Positions 24,136 through 31,110 of a DNA stretch of 36,291 nucleotides are shown here, piece after piece. Source of the DNA: Candidatus Pacearchaeota archaeon. GTDB taxonomy: Archaea > Nanobdellota > Nanobdellia > Pacearchaeales > GW2011-AR1. A program made the position numbers and the translations under genes. The first letter of the stretch is position 1; every line of letters begins with the position of its first letter. Under the pieces are notes generated by a model, which was not told the origin of the DNA, searched no databases, and worked only from the letters and a program-made list of their open reading frames with translations. Location of the stretch: contig JAGVWU010000003.1 of the NCBI GenBank assembly GCA_018304145.1, forward strand, positions 1 to 36,291, given 5' to 3'.

Positions 24136-24176
24136 AATTAAGGTATATTTATAAATTTATCGATAAATTAAGGTAT
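24136..24176. promoter_or_regulatory. Candidate Lrp operator in the divergent promoter region
   Basis: AATTTATCGATAAATT (24154-24169) is a perfect 16-nt palindrome. AATTAAGGTAT occurs at 24136-24146 and again at 24166-24176, exactly 30 nt apart. TTTATAAAT between them is the likely TATA box of the Lrp gene. A second box, TACTTAAATA (about 24187-24196), with GGAAA upstream, serves the plus-strand operon. Confidence 0.55.
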
Positions 24177-24246
24177 TTTATAGGAAATACTTAAATAGAC
24201 TAATTACTTAGTAGTAGTAGTAACAAATACAATGGAGATAAACAAA

Positions 24247-24501
24247 ATGAAAAATAAAAAACATTATGATTGTAAGGAAGTAGTATCTATGATGAGATTA
24301 CTCTGCGATTATTATGAATCAGACAGAGAATACTGTAATAGAGCTATTTCAGACCACGGCGAGATTTCTTCACCTGAATCTTACAGATTTTATTCTCAAA
24401 GAGAATTAAATGAAAGCCGGAATAGATCACAAGATGCTCATGCAAGATTAATTAGAAAATTACCTCCAAAAATTGCTGATAAACTTAGAGGTAGAATTTA
24501 A
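24247..24501 (+). CDS. Hypothetical protein, 84 residues
   Basis: A charged, helical protein starting MKNKKHYDCKEVVSMM. I use the ATG at 24247 because GGAG (24234-24237) is a Shine-Dalgarno sequence 9 nt before it; the ATG at 24232 overlaps that site. No family recognised. First gene of a three-ORF operon divergent from Lrp. A GTAGTAGTAGTAA stretch lies in its leader. Confidence 0.55.
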   Translation: MKNKKHYDCKEVVSMMRLLCDYYESDREYCNRAISDHGEISSPESYRFYSQRELNESRNRSQDAHARLIRKLPPKIADKLRGRI

Positions 24502-24502
24502 A

Positions 24503-24589
24503 ATGAAAAATAAAAACACAAACATAAGAACAAAAAATCAACCAAGAATCAATTATACTTATAAGAGGATGAAAGGAGGTAATGAATAA
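24503..24589 (+). CDS. 28-residue basic peptide linking two genes
   Basis: ATG 24503-24505 follows the upstream stop by one base (TAAAATG). It encodes a basic, Asn/Lys/Arg-rich peptide ending MKGGNE, and its last codons contain the GGAGGT Shine-Dalgarno of the next gene. It may be a real microprotein or simply a translated coupler. Confidence 0.35.
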   Translation: MKNKNTNIRTKNQPRINYTYKRMKGGNE

Positions 24590-24590
24590 A

Positions 24591-25094
24591 ATGGAAAATA
24601 CACAAAAATTAACACAAAGCGACCTTTACTATTTAATGCAATGTAAATATGGTTTTGATGAATCTAGAAGAAGAATTGGATTAATGTACAGAACAACTCC
24701 TAATAATAGGATAAATGCATCAAAAGAAGATGAAAGAAGAGTTAATCTGGAAGCAGAAGCCCTATTAGAAGTTAGAGATGCTACAAAAATAATCGGAAGA
24801 GCAGTTGCAGATTTAATAAATAGAGGATATAATGGAGCAAATATTGCTAGACTTAAAAATTATGCAAGAAGAATTGCTAAAGAAGAGAGAAAAAAACTTA
24901 ATCCTTATAGACTTTCTAAAAGAATTGATCTTTATTTCACTAAGAGGGATGAAGAAGAGGCATTTGAAGCATACACAGACACTTTAAGACAAATTGGAGC
25001 TGAACAAATACCTGAAAAAGCACTTAGGGTTTATGGAGAGCCTTTAAAAGGGTGGCCTAAAAATTTGACAAGAGGTACTAATAGAGCTGATTAA
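24591..25094 (+). CDS. Hypothetical Arg/Lys/Glu-rich helical protein
   Basis: 167 residues, mostly helical and highly charged, with ARRIAKEERKKLNPYRLSKR in the middle. No recognised domain. AAGGAGGT at about 24573-24580 is the ribosome-binding site; the ATG at 24582 is too close to it, so I prefer 24591. It ends the operon divergent from Lrp and is followed by a bidirectional hairpin. Confidence 0.55.
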   Translation: MENTQKLTQSDLYYLMQCKYGFDESRRRIGLMYRTTPNNRINASKEDERRVNLEAEALLEVRDATKIIGRAVADLINRGYNGANIARLKNYARRIAKEERKKLNPYRLSKRIDLYFTKRDEEEAFEAYTDTLRQIGAEQIPEKALRVYGEPLKGWPKNLTRGTNRAD

Positions 25095-25102
25095 TTTAAT
25101 TT

Positions 25103-25120
25103 TTATTTTTTAAAAAATAA
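25103..25120. terminator. AT palindrome between convergent genes
   Basis: TTATTTTTT (25103-25111) and AAAAAATAA (25112-25120) are perfectly complementary. It lies between two stop codons 51 nt apart. Confidence 0.45.
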
Positions 25121-25145
25121 TAAAGAGGTAATATTTTTTATAAGA

Positions 25146-25994
25146 TTACTTCTTCAGTCCCTTCCACCCAACCTTTTTTTCAACCAGATTTTTCAACTGA
25201 GGCCATTCATCTTCTTGGGTTTTTCTGCTCTCTTGATAAAGAACTCCGATGGGAATTTTTCCCTTCTTGCTGTTATAATCCCATTCATCAGCTAATTCAA
25301 TTGCCTTTTTCATTCCATCTTTATTATCAATCTTATACATTTCCCTATCTTCCTCAGCAGTTTCAACATTGAATACAAGGCAATGCTGCATCATCTCAAT
25401 ATATGAAAAACCTTTATGTTTTATTGCTTTTTCAATGATTTCAGCAGTATGATTAATATCTCTTGGATCGCATCTTGCAATAAAACTCATTCCAGAAGCC
25501 AAGGCTAATTTAATCGGATTAAGAGGTTTGTTAAACTCTCCCAAAGGTTCTGCTTTATTTACATAACCTTGCCTGGAAGTGGGAGTTGCCTGTCCTGTTG
25601 TTAATGCAAAATTCTGGTTATCTGCAACAATATATGTCATGTCAAAATTAAATCTTCCTGCATGAATAAAATGTTCCATGCCTTCTGCATATGCATCTCC
25701 ATCACCTGCAAAACCCAATACAGTCAAATTAGGATTTCCTAATTTGATTCCATAGCAGGTTGGAATGACTCTTCCATGCAAGCCATAAATCCCGCTCATA
25801 TTAATGTAATCATATATTTTTTGATGACAGCCAATTCCAGTTGCCATTGCAAAATGTTCCTGCTTATAACCTTCGCTAATGAGTTTTGCAAGCGCTTTTT
25901 TAACAGATTCCAATATAAGAAAGTTCTTGCATCCTGGACACCAGGTAATCTCCTGGTCTGTTCCTAGTTTTTGTTTTATTTGTTCGATTGTCAT
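25146..25994 (-). CDS. korB: 2-oxoacid:ferredoxin oxidoreductase, beta subunit
   Basis: 282 residues. ITWCPGCKNF near the N-terminus and GFAGDGDAYAEGMEHFIHA are the [4Fe-4S]/TPP-binding segments of the beta subunit. It binds thiamine pyrophosphate and oxidises a 2-oxoacid to acyl-CoA, reducing ferredoxin. Its ATG overlaps the alpha-gene stop by 4 nt, so expression is coupled. Substrate choice (2-oxoglutarate, pyruvate or branched 2-oxoacid) is not decided by sequence alone. Confidence 0.9.
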   Translation of the reverse strand: MTIEQIKQKLGTDQEITWCPGCKNFLILESVKKALAKLISEGYKQEHFAMATGIGCHQKIYDYINMSGIYGLHGRVIPTCYGIKLGNPNLTVLGFAGDGDAYAEGMEHFIHAGRFNFDMTYIVADNQNFALTTGQATPTSRQGYVNKAEPLGEFNKPLNPIKLALASGMSFIARCDPRDINHTAEIIEKAIKHKGFSYIEMMQHCLVFNVETAEEDREMYKIDNKDGMKKAIELADEWDYNSKKGKIPIGVLYQESRKTQEDEWPQLKNLVEKKVGWKGLKK

Positions 25995-27538
25995 TTGATT
26001 TTCTGTATTTCCCCCTTTAATTCATCGCTTGTAAAAGGCTTTCCATCATATTTTAATATCCTGTTTTCAATCTTGATTCCTGTTTTCTCTCTTATCAATC
26101 TTCCTAGCTGTCCTGTAACATTTTGTTCAATTAATATAACTTTATTTGCATTTTCAATTTCCTTTTTAATCTCATCTGACATTGGTTTCATATACAAAAC
26201 CTGCAAAAATTTCCAATTACCTTTTGAAGGATTTTCAATTGATTCATCAATTGCATCAATTGCATCAAGAATAGCTGTTTTATTTGAACCCCAGCTTATT
26301 ACTAAGTTTTTCGCATTTTTGTTTCCATAAATCTTAATCATCTGGAATATTTTGGCTTCTTCTTTTATTTTTTCATATTTTCTTATCCTATCATCTGCAT
26401 TTTTTTTTGCAACAGCAGGAATTTCAGTTGTATTTCCATATTCATCATGCTCATAAGAACTTGCCTTTACAATTCCTTCTCCAGGAACTTTTCTCTTAAC
26501 CTCAACAGGAATAATCTTATTTGGTTTCCTGTCTGTTGAAAATTCTGATTCAGCTAAATGCTTGTCAGAAAGAATTATTGACAAAGCTCCATATTTCTCA
26601 CTTAGATAAAAAGCTTCATTGGTTTTTTCAGTGCATTCAATTGGATCTCCAGGAGCAATCACAATACGGGGAAATTCTCCATGCCCGGCTCTAAGTGCAA
26701 CATCTAAATCTGCTTGGGTTGAATAAGTAGGTATGCCTGTTCCAGGCCCTGGACGTGATGCCAAATAAACAATCAAAGGTATTTCAGATATCCCCTGCAT
26801 GCTCAATGCCTCTGTCATTAAATCATAACCACCTCCAGAACTTCCAATCATTGTTTTTGCTCCTGCAAAACTAGCTCCTAATCCTGCATTTGCAACAGCA
26901 ATCTCATTTTCAGGCTGGAAAACCAAAAAATTATGTTCAATTTGTTTTGCAGCAAGTTCATGCATAACAGCAGTGGCAGGAGTCATCGGATAACTTAAGT
27001 ATAAATCTATTTTAGAATTAATTGCACCTTCTGCAACTCCCTGGCTTCCACTCATCCGCAAAATAGAATTTTTCAGTTTTTTAAGTTCAAATTTTTTTCC
27101 CTTGTTATTAAATCCTTTTTCAGAAGCTGAAATTGCTTCTTGATTATTAAATTCTTTTTTTATTCTATCAATTAAAATACGTTTGTCAATTCCGAAGATT
27201 TTAATTAAAGCTCCTGCAAGTGCAATATTAAGATTTCTTCCAAGTCCATCAAACTCTTTAAAATCAATAATAAATCCATTATTTTTTAATTCATTTTTGT
27301 GCAAAACAATGGTTTTTTCATCCATGGCAACAATTCCATCTAATTTTGATTCATAGCTTCCAACTCTTTTATCAGAAATAGAAAGTATATTGAAATTATG
27401 CCCACCCCTTATAAGCGATGGGTAATCTCTGTAATTAAATGTAAAATATCCTTGTTCAGTAAGAATATCCGATACTATCTGGGATACTTTGTTTATTCCC
27501 TGCCCTGCCTTGCCGCCAATTAAAATATTAAATCTCAT
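25991..27538 (-). CDS. korA: 2-oxoacid:ferredoxin oxidoreductase, fused gamma-alpha subunit
   Basis: 515 residues. The gamma domain comes first (GGKAGQGINKVSQIV, RDYPSLIRGGHN; about 1-165), followed by the alpha domain (GSQGVAEGAINSKIDLYLSYPMTP, then IGSSGGGYDLMTEALSMQG). This gamma-alpha fusion with a separate beta subunit is a common archaeal arrangement. No delta ferredoxin subunit is encoded here. CTATAAATAC, about 25 nt upstream, is the promoter, and a perfect palindrome stands just upstream of it. Confidence 0.9.
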   Translation of the reverse strand: MRFNILIGGKAGQGINKVSQIVSDILTEQGYFTFNYRDYPSLIRGGHNFNILSISDKRVGSYESKLDGIVAMDEKTIVLHKNELKNNGFIIDFKEFDGLGRNLNIALAGALIKIFGIDKRILIDRIKKEFNNQEAISASEKGFNNKGKKFELKKLKNSILRMSGSQGVAEGAINSKIDLYLSYPMTPATAVMHELAAKQIEHNFLVFQPENEIAVANAGLGASFAGAKTMIGSSGGGYDLMTEALSMQGISEIPLIVYLASRPGPGTGIPTYSTQADLDVALRAGHGEFPRIVIAPGDPIECTEKTNEAFYLSEKYGALSIILSDKHLAESEFSTDRKPNKIIPVEVKRKVPGEGIVKASSYEHDEYGNTTEIPAVAKKNADDRIRKYEKIKEEAKIFQMIKIYGNKNAKNLVISWGSNKTAILDAIDAIDESIENPSKGNWKFLQVLYMKPMSDEIKKEIENANKVILIEQNVTGQLGRLIREKTGIKIENRILKYDGKPFTSDELKGEIQKIK

Positions 27539-27589
27539 TTCTTTTTATTCTAAATTAGTATTTATAGAGTATGAAAGAGGATTTTTAAA

Positions 27590-27612
27590 CCTTGTGAACC
27601 CTGTTCACAAGG
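27590..27612. promoter_or_regulatory. Perfect 10-bp palindrome upstream of the kor promoter
   Basis: CCTTGTGAAC (27590-27599), loop CCT, GTTCACAAGG (27603-27612). It lies about 28 nt upstream of the TATA box of the oxidoreductase operon and 107 nt after the methyltransferase stop. The position fits a regulator-binding site; a second terminator is the alternative. Confidence 0.45.
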
Positions 27613-27670
27613 GTCCTAAGAATTGTAAAATAATTCTTTAAATGTTATGAATGTGAGTTCGTAACCTTCT

Positions 27671-27691
27671 AAAAAATACAGAGTATTTTTT
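27671..27691 (-). terminator. Hairpin after the methyltransferase gene
   Basis: On the minus strand AAAAAATAC pairs with GTATTTTTT around a 3-nt loop, 28 nt past the stop codon and ending in T-rich sequence. A weaker 7-bp hairpin (27618-27638) lies further on. Confidence 0.45.
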
Positions 27692-27718
27692 TAAAACTTC
27701 CGAATATTAATTAAATAA

Positions 27719-28351
27719 CTATTTATAATTAATACACTCAACAACTTGTATATTATCAAAAAAATATCTTTCTTTAGAAATTATTTTAAGATTCACTTTT
27801 TTAAGATAATAATTTAATTCCTTTTTCATAAAATAATCATAATATTTGCTTTCCCAGAGTTTTGCTATTCTAAAACCAAGCCATGAAATAATCATATTTT
27901 TTGGAGTATCATAATCCACAATAATTATTTGCCCATTTTTCTTAGTAGTTCGAATCATCTCTTTTAATATCATTAATCCTATTTCTTCAGGCATGTCATG
28001 CAATCCAAAAGACATTGAAGAAACATCAAAGAAATTATCTTTATAACCAATTTTTGATGCATCAGAATTTATAAATTTAATTTTATAATCAGGTTTAATT
28101 TTTTTCCTTGCATATTTTAGCATATCTGGAGAAAGGTCAATCCCCATCACCTCAAAACCTTTTTTTGCAAAATTAATAGACTGATTTCCAGAACCACAAG
28201 CAACATCTAAAATTTTATTATTTTTCTCTTTTATTTTATCGGTAACTTTTTTCCTAACAGGTATTAGAATAACATTCATATAATCATAAACAAAAGCCCA
28301 TTTTTTAAAAAATCTATAATTATACCATTTATAGTTTTCTCTAATATTCAT
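27719..28351 (-). CDS. Class I SAM-dependent methyltransferase (UbiE-like)
   Basis: 210 residues. KILDVACGSGNQSINFAKKG is motif I, GIDLSPDMLKYARKK motif II, and FFDVSSMSFGLHDMPEE the UbiE/COQ5-like post-motif. The substrate is not assignable; a quinone or lipid methylation role is only suggested by similarity. The frame is open to an ATG at 28405, but TTTATATC at about 28374-28382 lies 25 nt before the ATG at 28351, which supports a leaderless start there. Confidence 0.82.
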   Translation of the reverse strand: MNIRENYKWYNYRFFKKWAFVYDYMNVILIPVRKKVTDKIKEKNNKILDVACGSGNQSINFAKKGFEVMGIDLSPDMLKYARKKIKPDYKIKFINSDASKIGYKDNFFDVSSMSFGLHDMPEEIGLMILKEMIRTTKKNGQIIIVDYDTPKNMIISWLGFRIAKLWESKYYDYFMKKELNYYLKKVNLKIISKERYFFDNIQVVECINYK

Positions 28352-28401
28352 AGTTGTATAATAAAAACTATTAGATATAAATCTTTGTTTATGATTAAGA
28401 A

Positions 28402-28602
28402 TCAAATATTACTAACAATTATATTGGATATGAAATCCTTGGATAATCTCTTGCTTACATTAATTATCTCTATTCCAAGAATATTATCATTTTCATCTAA
28501 ATCAATAATAGTATCATTATCTATTTTTTTATTTTTAGCAAACTCGCCTTTGCTAAATTCAATATAAACTGCATCAGCATATTTGTCATATTCAATTTTC
28601 AT
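28402..28602 (-). CDS. DUF2283 family protein
   Basis: 66 residues. YDKYADAVYIEFSKGE at the start, IIDLDENDNILGIEIINVSK in the middle: the DUF2283 pattern. Its ATG follows the stop of the DUF4258-like ORF by one base (TAAAATG). DUF4258/DUF2283 pairs are frequent and are thought to be toxin-antitoxin-like; that role is inferred. Confidence 0.8.
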   Translation of the reverse strand: MKIEYDKYADAVYIEFSKGEFAKNKKIDNDTIIDLDENDNILGIEIINVSKRLSKDFISNIIVSNI

Positions 28603-28603
28603 T

Positions 28604-28813
28604 TTATATCCAATACACCGTTATAAGCTTTATATATTTATCTTTCTCATAAATAATCTCAATTTTTCCTCTTCCCAAATCCTTTTGAACATAATATTTG
28701 CCTTCCAATTTATAACTCTTATCAGGATTATTAATTGCATTAATTATTTCTTCATCCTTGATTTTTCTCTTTTTTAGCCTGTTTTTAATATGGTCTGTGA
28801 ATTCAATATCAAT
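28604..28813 (-). CDS. DUF4258-like protein without a canonical start codon
   Basis: An open frame ending WI-TAA (28604-28606) with FTDHIKNRLKKRKIKDEEI at its start and KYYVQKDLGRGKIEIIYE further on, matching DUF4258. No ATG, GTG or TTG exists before the FTDH motif; the frame is open up to a TAA at 28844-28846. The ATT at 28811-28813 is where the family normally has its Met. The start codon may have mutated, making this a dead toxin-like gene, or a rare ATT start is used. Coupled to DUF2283 downstream. Confidence 0.55.
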   Translation of the reverse strand: MDIEFTDHIKNRLKKRKIKDEEIINAINNPDKSYKLEGKYYVQKDLGRGKIEIIYEKDKYIKLITVYWI

Positions 28814-28876
28814 AAAAAATGATATAATAATAGGATTATATATTTAATTATCCTAAGAATTCAATGAAGAGCTTTC

Positions 28877-29058
28877 TCAAGCCCTAACTTTATTTCCAAC
28901 ACGTTTGTAATCAACAACTGCTTGCACTAATAAATTTCTTCCAGGGCTTATTACATCAGATCAGGAGTAATTTCAATATCAAATCTTCTTCTTGGTTCAC
29001 AACTTCCCATATACAATAATCCAATTGTTCCGCTTATGTCAACATCAGATTCTCCCAT
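28877..29058 (-). pseudogene. Small gene broken by a 5-bp tandem duplication
   Basis: The frame from ATG 29056-29058 (MGESDVDISGTIGLLYMGS) runs into TAA just after EITPDLM. A second frame, DVISPGRNLLVQAVVDYKRV, follows to TGA 28877-28879. At the junction ATCAG is duplicated (28955-28959 and 28960-28964 on the plus strand). Removing one copy restores a single 58-residue frame. An intact TATA-like CCTTAAAAATA stands about 27 nt upstream. No family recognised. Confidence 0.6.
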
Positions 29059-29137
29059 ATTCTTTATATTAATCAATTATTTTTAAGGATATATATTCTT
29101 CAATAACCTATTTAAATTATCATTCTTTATTTGTATA

Positions 29138-29572
29138 ATGAAAAAGAGGTATCGAAAAGGTGTTTTTATTGTAGTCTATATAATGGAAAAAAATAAGATA
29201 TTTTATCTTTTGGTAAAAAGAAAACTTCATTGGAAAGGCTGGGAATTTCCAAAAGGGGGAATAGAAAATAAAAATCATTTAAATGATGTAAAAAGAGAAA
29301 CCAAAGAAGAAACCGGCCAGTTTCCTGTTAAAATAAAATCTTTTAATAAAAAAGGAAAATATCTATATGATAAACAATATCCCGATAGAAAGGGGTTTAT
29401 AGGGCAATCTTATAGATTATTTTCAGCTGAAATAAAAAACAAAAAAATAACTCTTGATAAAAGAGAGCATTCAGATTTCAAATGGCTGGATTTTGATAAA
29501 GCCTGGGCAAAATTAAGCTTTCCCAACCAGAAGATATGCTTAAATATTGTGAATAAGGGGTTGAAGAAATAG
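29138..29572 (+). CDS. NUDIX hydrolase
   Basis: 144 residues. WEFPKGGIENKNHLNDVKRETKEETG contains the catalytic REUxEExG block of the Nudix box. The upstream half of the box is one residue shorter than usual and lacks the Glu of the G-x5-E part. WKGWEFPKGG resembles diadenosine tetraphosphatase-type enzymes. A nucleoside-diphosphate-linked substrate is expected. The start is leaderless-like behind an AT-rich region. Confidence 0.85.
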   Translation: MKKRYRKGVFIVVYIMEKNKIFYLLVKRKLHWKGWEFPKGGIENKNHLNDVKRETKEETGQFPVKIKSFNKKGKYLYDKQYPDRKGFIGQSYRLFSAEIKNKKITLDKREHSDFKWLDFDKAWAKLSFPNQKICLNIVNKGLKK

Positions 29573-29588
29573 AGAATTATAGGGGTAA

Positions 29589-30251
29589 TTATTTATTTTT
29601 TTCAGGAATATGTGTAAATTTGTCTAATTCCTCTTTTGTAAATCTTCCAATATCAACAAACATATCGGAATATTTTTTCATTTCTTCTGCAATTACTCTA
29701 GAATCACCAAAAATTATTATCTGTTTTCCCATTCCTTTGGAAGTTTTTACAGATTCTAATAAATCAATATCTCCTGATAAAACGACTGCAATATCAAAGA
29801 TATCTTTATGAGTAAAATCTACTAAATCAACTGCTAACTGAACATCAACACCTTTTTGAAATACCTTAAGTTCGGATGGGCTAAATTGCAAGGGTTTTGA
29901 TTTGATTTCAAAGAAAAAATATGATTTTGCAAATTTAAAAAAAACTTTTTGCTTTTCCTGTTCTTTTTTAGATTTAGTAAAAAGTTCTTTTAAATATTTT
30001 TCTTCATTAGGATTTTGATTAATGCTTTTTTCAATTTTTTGTATTAAATTATCCGTATATTCTCCAGTATAAAGATAAGTTCTAATATGAGTTAAATTAC
30101 AATTTTTATATTGCAAATTATTATTTAAATATTCTAAAATAAAATTTTTAATTTTATTAAAATCTATAAACCTAAATTCTCCTCTTTCTCTTGATAAGCT
30201 AAAAACACTTTGTTCAAAGTTCTTTTCATCTATTAAAATTAGAACCCTCAT
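29589..30251 (-). CDS. NYN-domain protein (LabA/DUF88-like putative RNase) 1
   Basis: 220 residues. The PIN-like NYN fold is visible: LILIDEKNFE at the N-terminus (first Asp), KGVDVQLAVDLVDF (central acidic residues) and DIAVVLSGDIDLLESV (last acidic strand), then KQIIIFG and a short C-terminal tail. A charged insertion (about 75-110) separates the first strand from the rest. NYN proteins are metal-dependent ribonucleases or RNA-binding proteins. A GC-rich hairpin stands 13 nt before the ATG and no Shine-Dalgarno sequence is between them. Confidence 0.78.
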   Translation of the reverse strand: MRVLILIDEKNFEQSVFSLSRERGEFRFIDFNKIKNFILEYLNNNLQYKNCNLTHIRTYLYTGEYTDNLIQKIEKSINQNPNEEKYLKELFTKSKKEQEKQKVFFKFAKSYFFFEIKSKPLQFSPSELKVFQKGVDVQLAVDLVDFTHKDIFDIAVVLSGDIDLLESVKTSKGMGKQIIIFGDSRVIAEEMKKYSDMFVDIGRFTKEELDKFTHIPEKNK

Positions 30252-30264
30252 TTTTATAGTGAAT

Positions 30265-30304
30265 GGAGAGACTCACTGTCCTGTATTAAACAGAACGTCT
30301 CTCC
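30265..30304 (-). promoter_or_regulatory. GC-rich leader hairpin of NYN gene 1
   Basis: GGAGAGAC (30265-30272) pairs perfectly with GTCTCTCC (30297-30304); an inner CTGT/ACAG pairing is also possible. The palindromic TATA box TTTATAAA (about 30344-30351) would start the minus transcript near 30320, so the hairpin is inside a 70-nt leader. The same TATA element can also serve the divergent glycosyltransferase gene. Confidence 0.5.
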
Positions 30305-30380
30305 TTACAAAATTTTTCTAGTTATACAATTAAAACATCTAAATTTATAAACATTTGTATTCTAAATTAATCAAGAAAAA

Positions 30381-31109
30381 ATGATAACACTTTCAATTGT
30401 TGCGATTGTAATAGATAATCTAGAAATTACAAAAAGATTCATATCAAGCATAAGACAATATACTTCGACTAATTACGAATTAATTTTAATTGATAATAAA
30501 TCAAAGGATAAAGAAACAATAGAATTTATTAAAAATTCAGCTGATAAATATTTTAGATTTGATAAAAGAGTCTCTATTTCTCATGCATGGAACAAAGGAA
30601 TTGATTTGGCAGAAGGAGAATATTTAGTAATAGCAAATAATGATATGGTTGTTCCAAAAGAATGGTTTGAAAAATTAAAAAAACCATTTGATATTGATAA
30701 AAAATGCGGGATTGTATCTCCGTTAACTTTTTGGAATTATAATTTTGGATTAGATACAAAAAGAATTAAACCTTTAAAAAGCTTTTTTAAAAAATTTAAG
30801 AATAAATTTATTAAATTAAAAAAATGGAATCAAGGGATATGGGGAGAATTTTTATTGTTCAAAAAAGAAATATTAATTGAATTAGATAAATTTTCAGAAG
30901 AATATCCTATTGCTTCAGCAGAAGACATTGATTTATTGTTTACTTATTATAAAAATGGATACAATGTTTATATTCAACCAGAAGTTTTTGTTTATCACGA
31001 AGGTAATGCTTCACATAAATTACTTGGGAAAGAAAAGGAAAAAATATGGAATGATAATTATCATAAAATTTTTGTTCCAAAATGGAAAAAATTTTCAAAG
31101 GATATATAA
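30381..31109 (+). CDS. Family 2 glycosyltransferase
   Basis: 242 residues of GT-A fold: TLSIVAIVIDNLEITKRFISS at the start, ELILIDNKSKD, then AWNKGIDLAEGEYLVIANNDMVV with the NDM metal/nucleotide-binding turn, and ASAEDIDLLFTYYKNGY with the ED catalytic-base motif. It transfers a sugar from an NDP donor; the acceptor is unknown. The next gene begins one base after its stop (TAAAATG). Confidence 0.85.
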   Translation: MITLSIVAIVIDNLEITKRFISSIRQYTSTNYELILIDNKSKDKETIEFIKNSADKYFRFDKRVSISHAWNKGIDLAEGEYLVIANNDMVVPKEWFEKLKKPFDIDKKCGIVSPLTFWNYNFGLDTKRIKPLKSFFKKFKNKFIKLKKWNQGIWGEFLLFKKEILIELDKFSEEYPIASAEDIDLLFTYYKNGYNVYIQPEVFVYHEGNASHKLLGKEKEKIWNDNYHKIFVPKWKKFSKDI

Positions 31110-31110
31110 A

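Noticed and set aside
30910-31110. 67-residue N-terminal extension of the ANL synthetase
   Set aside because: It lies entirely inside the glycosyltransferase coding region in another frame, and the natural start follows that gene's stop by one base.
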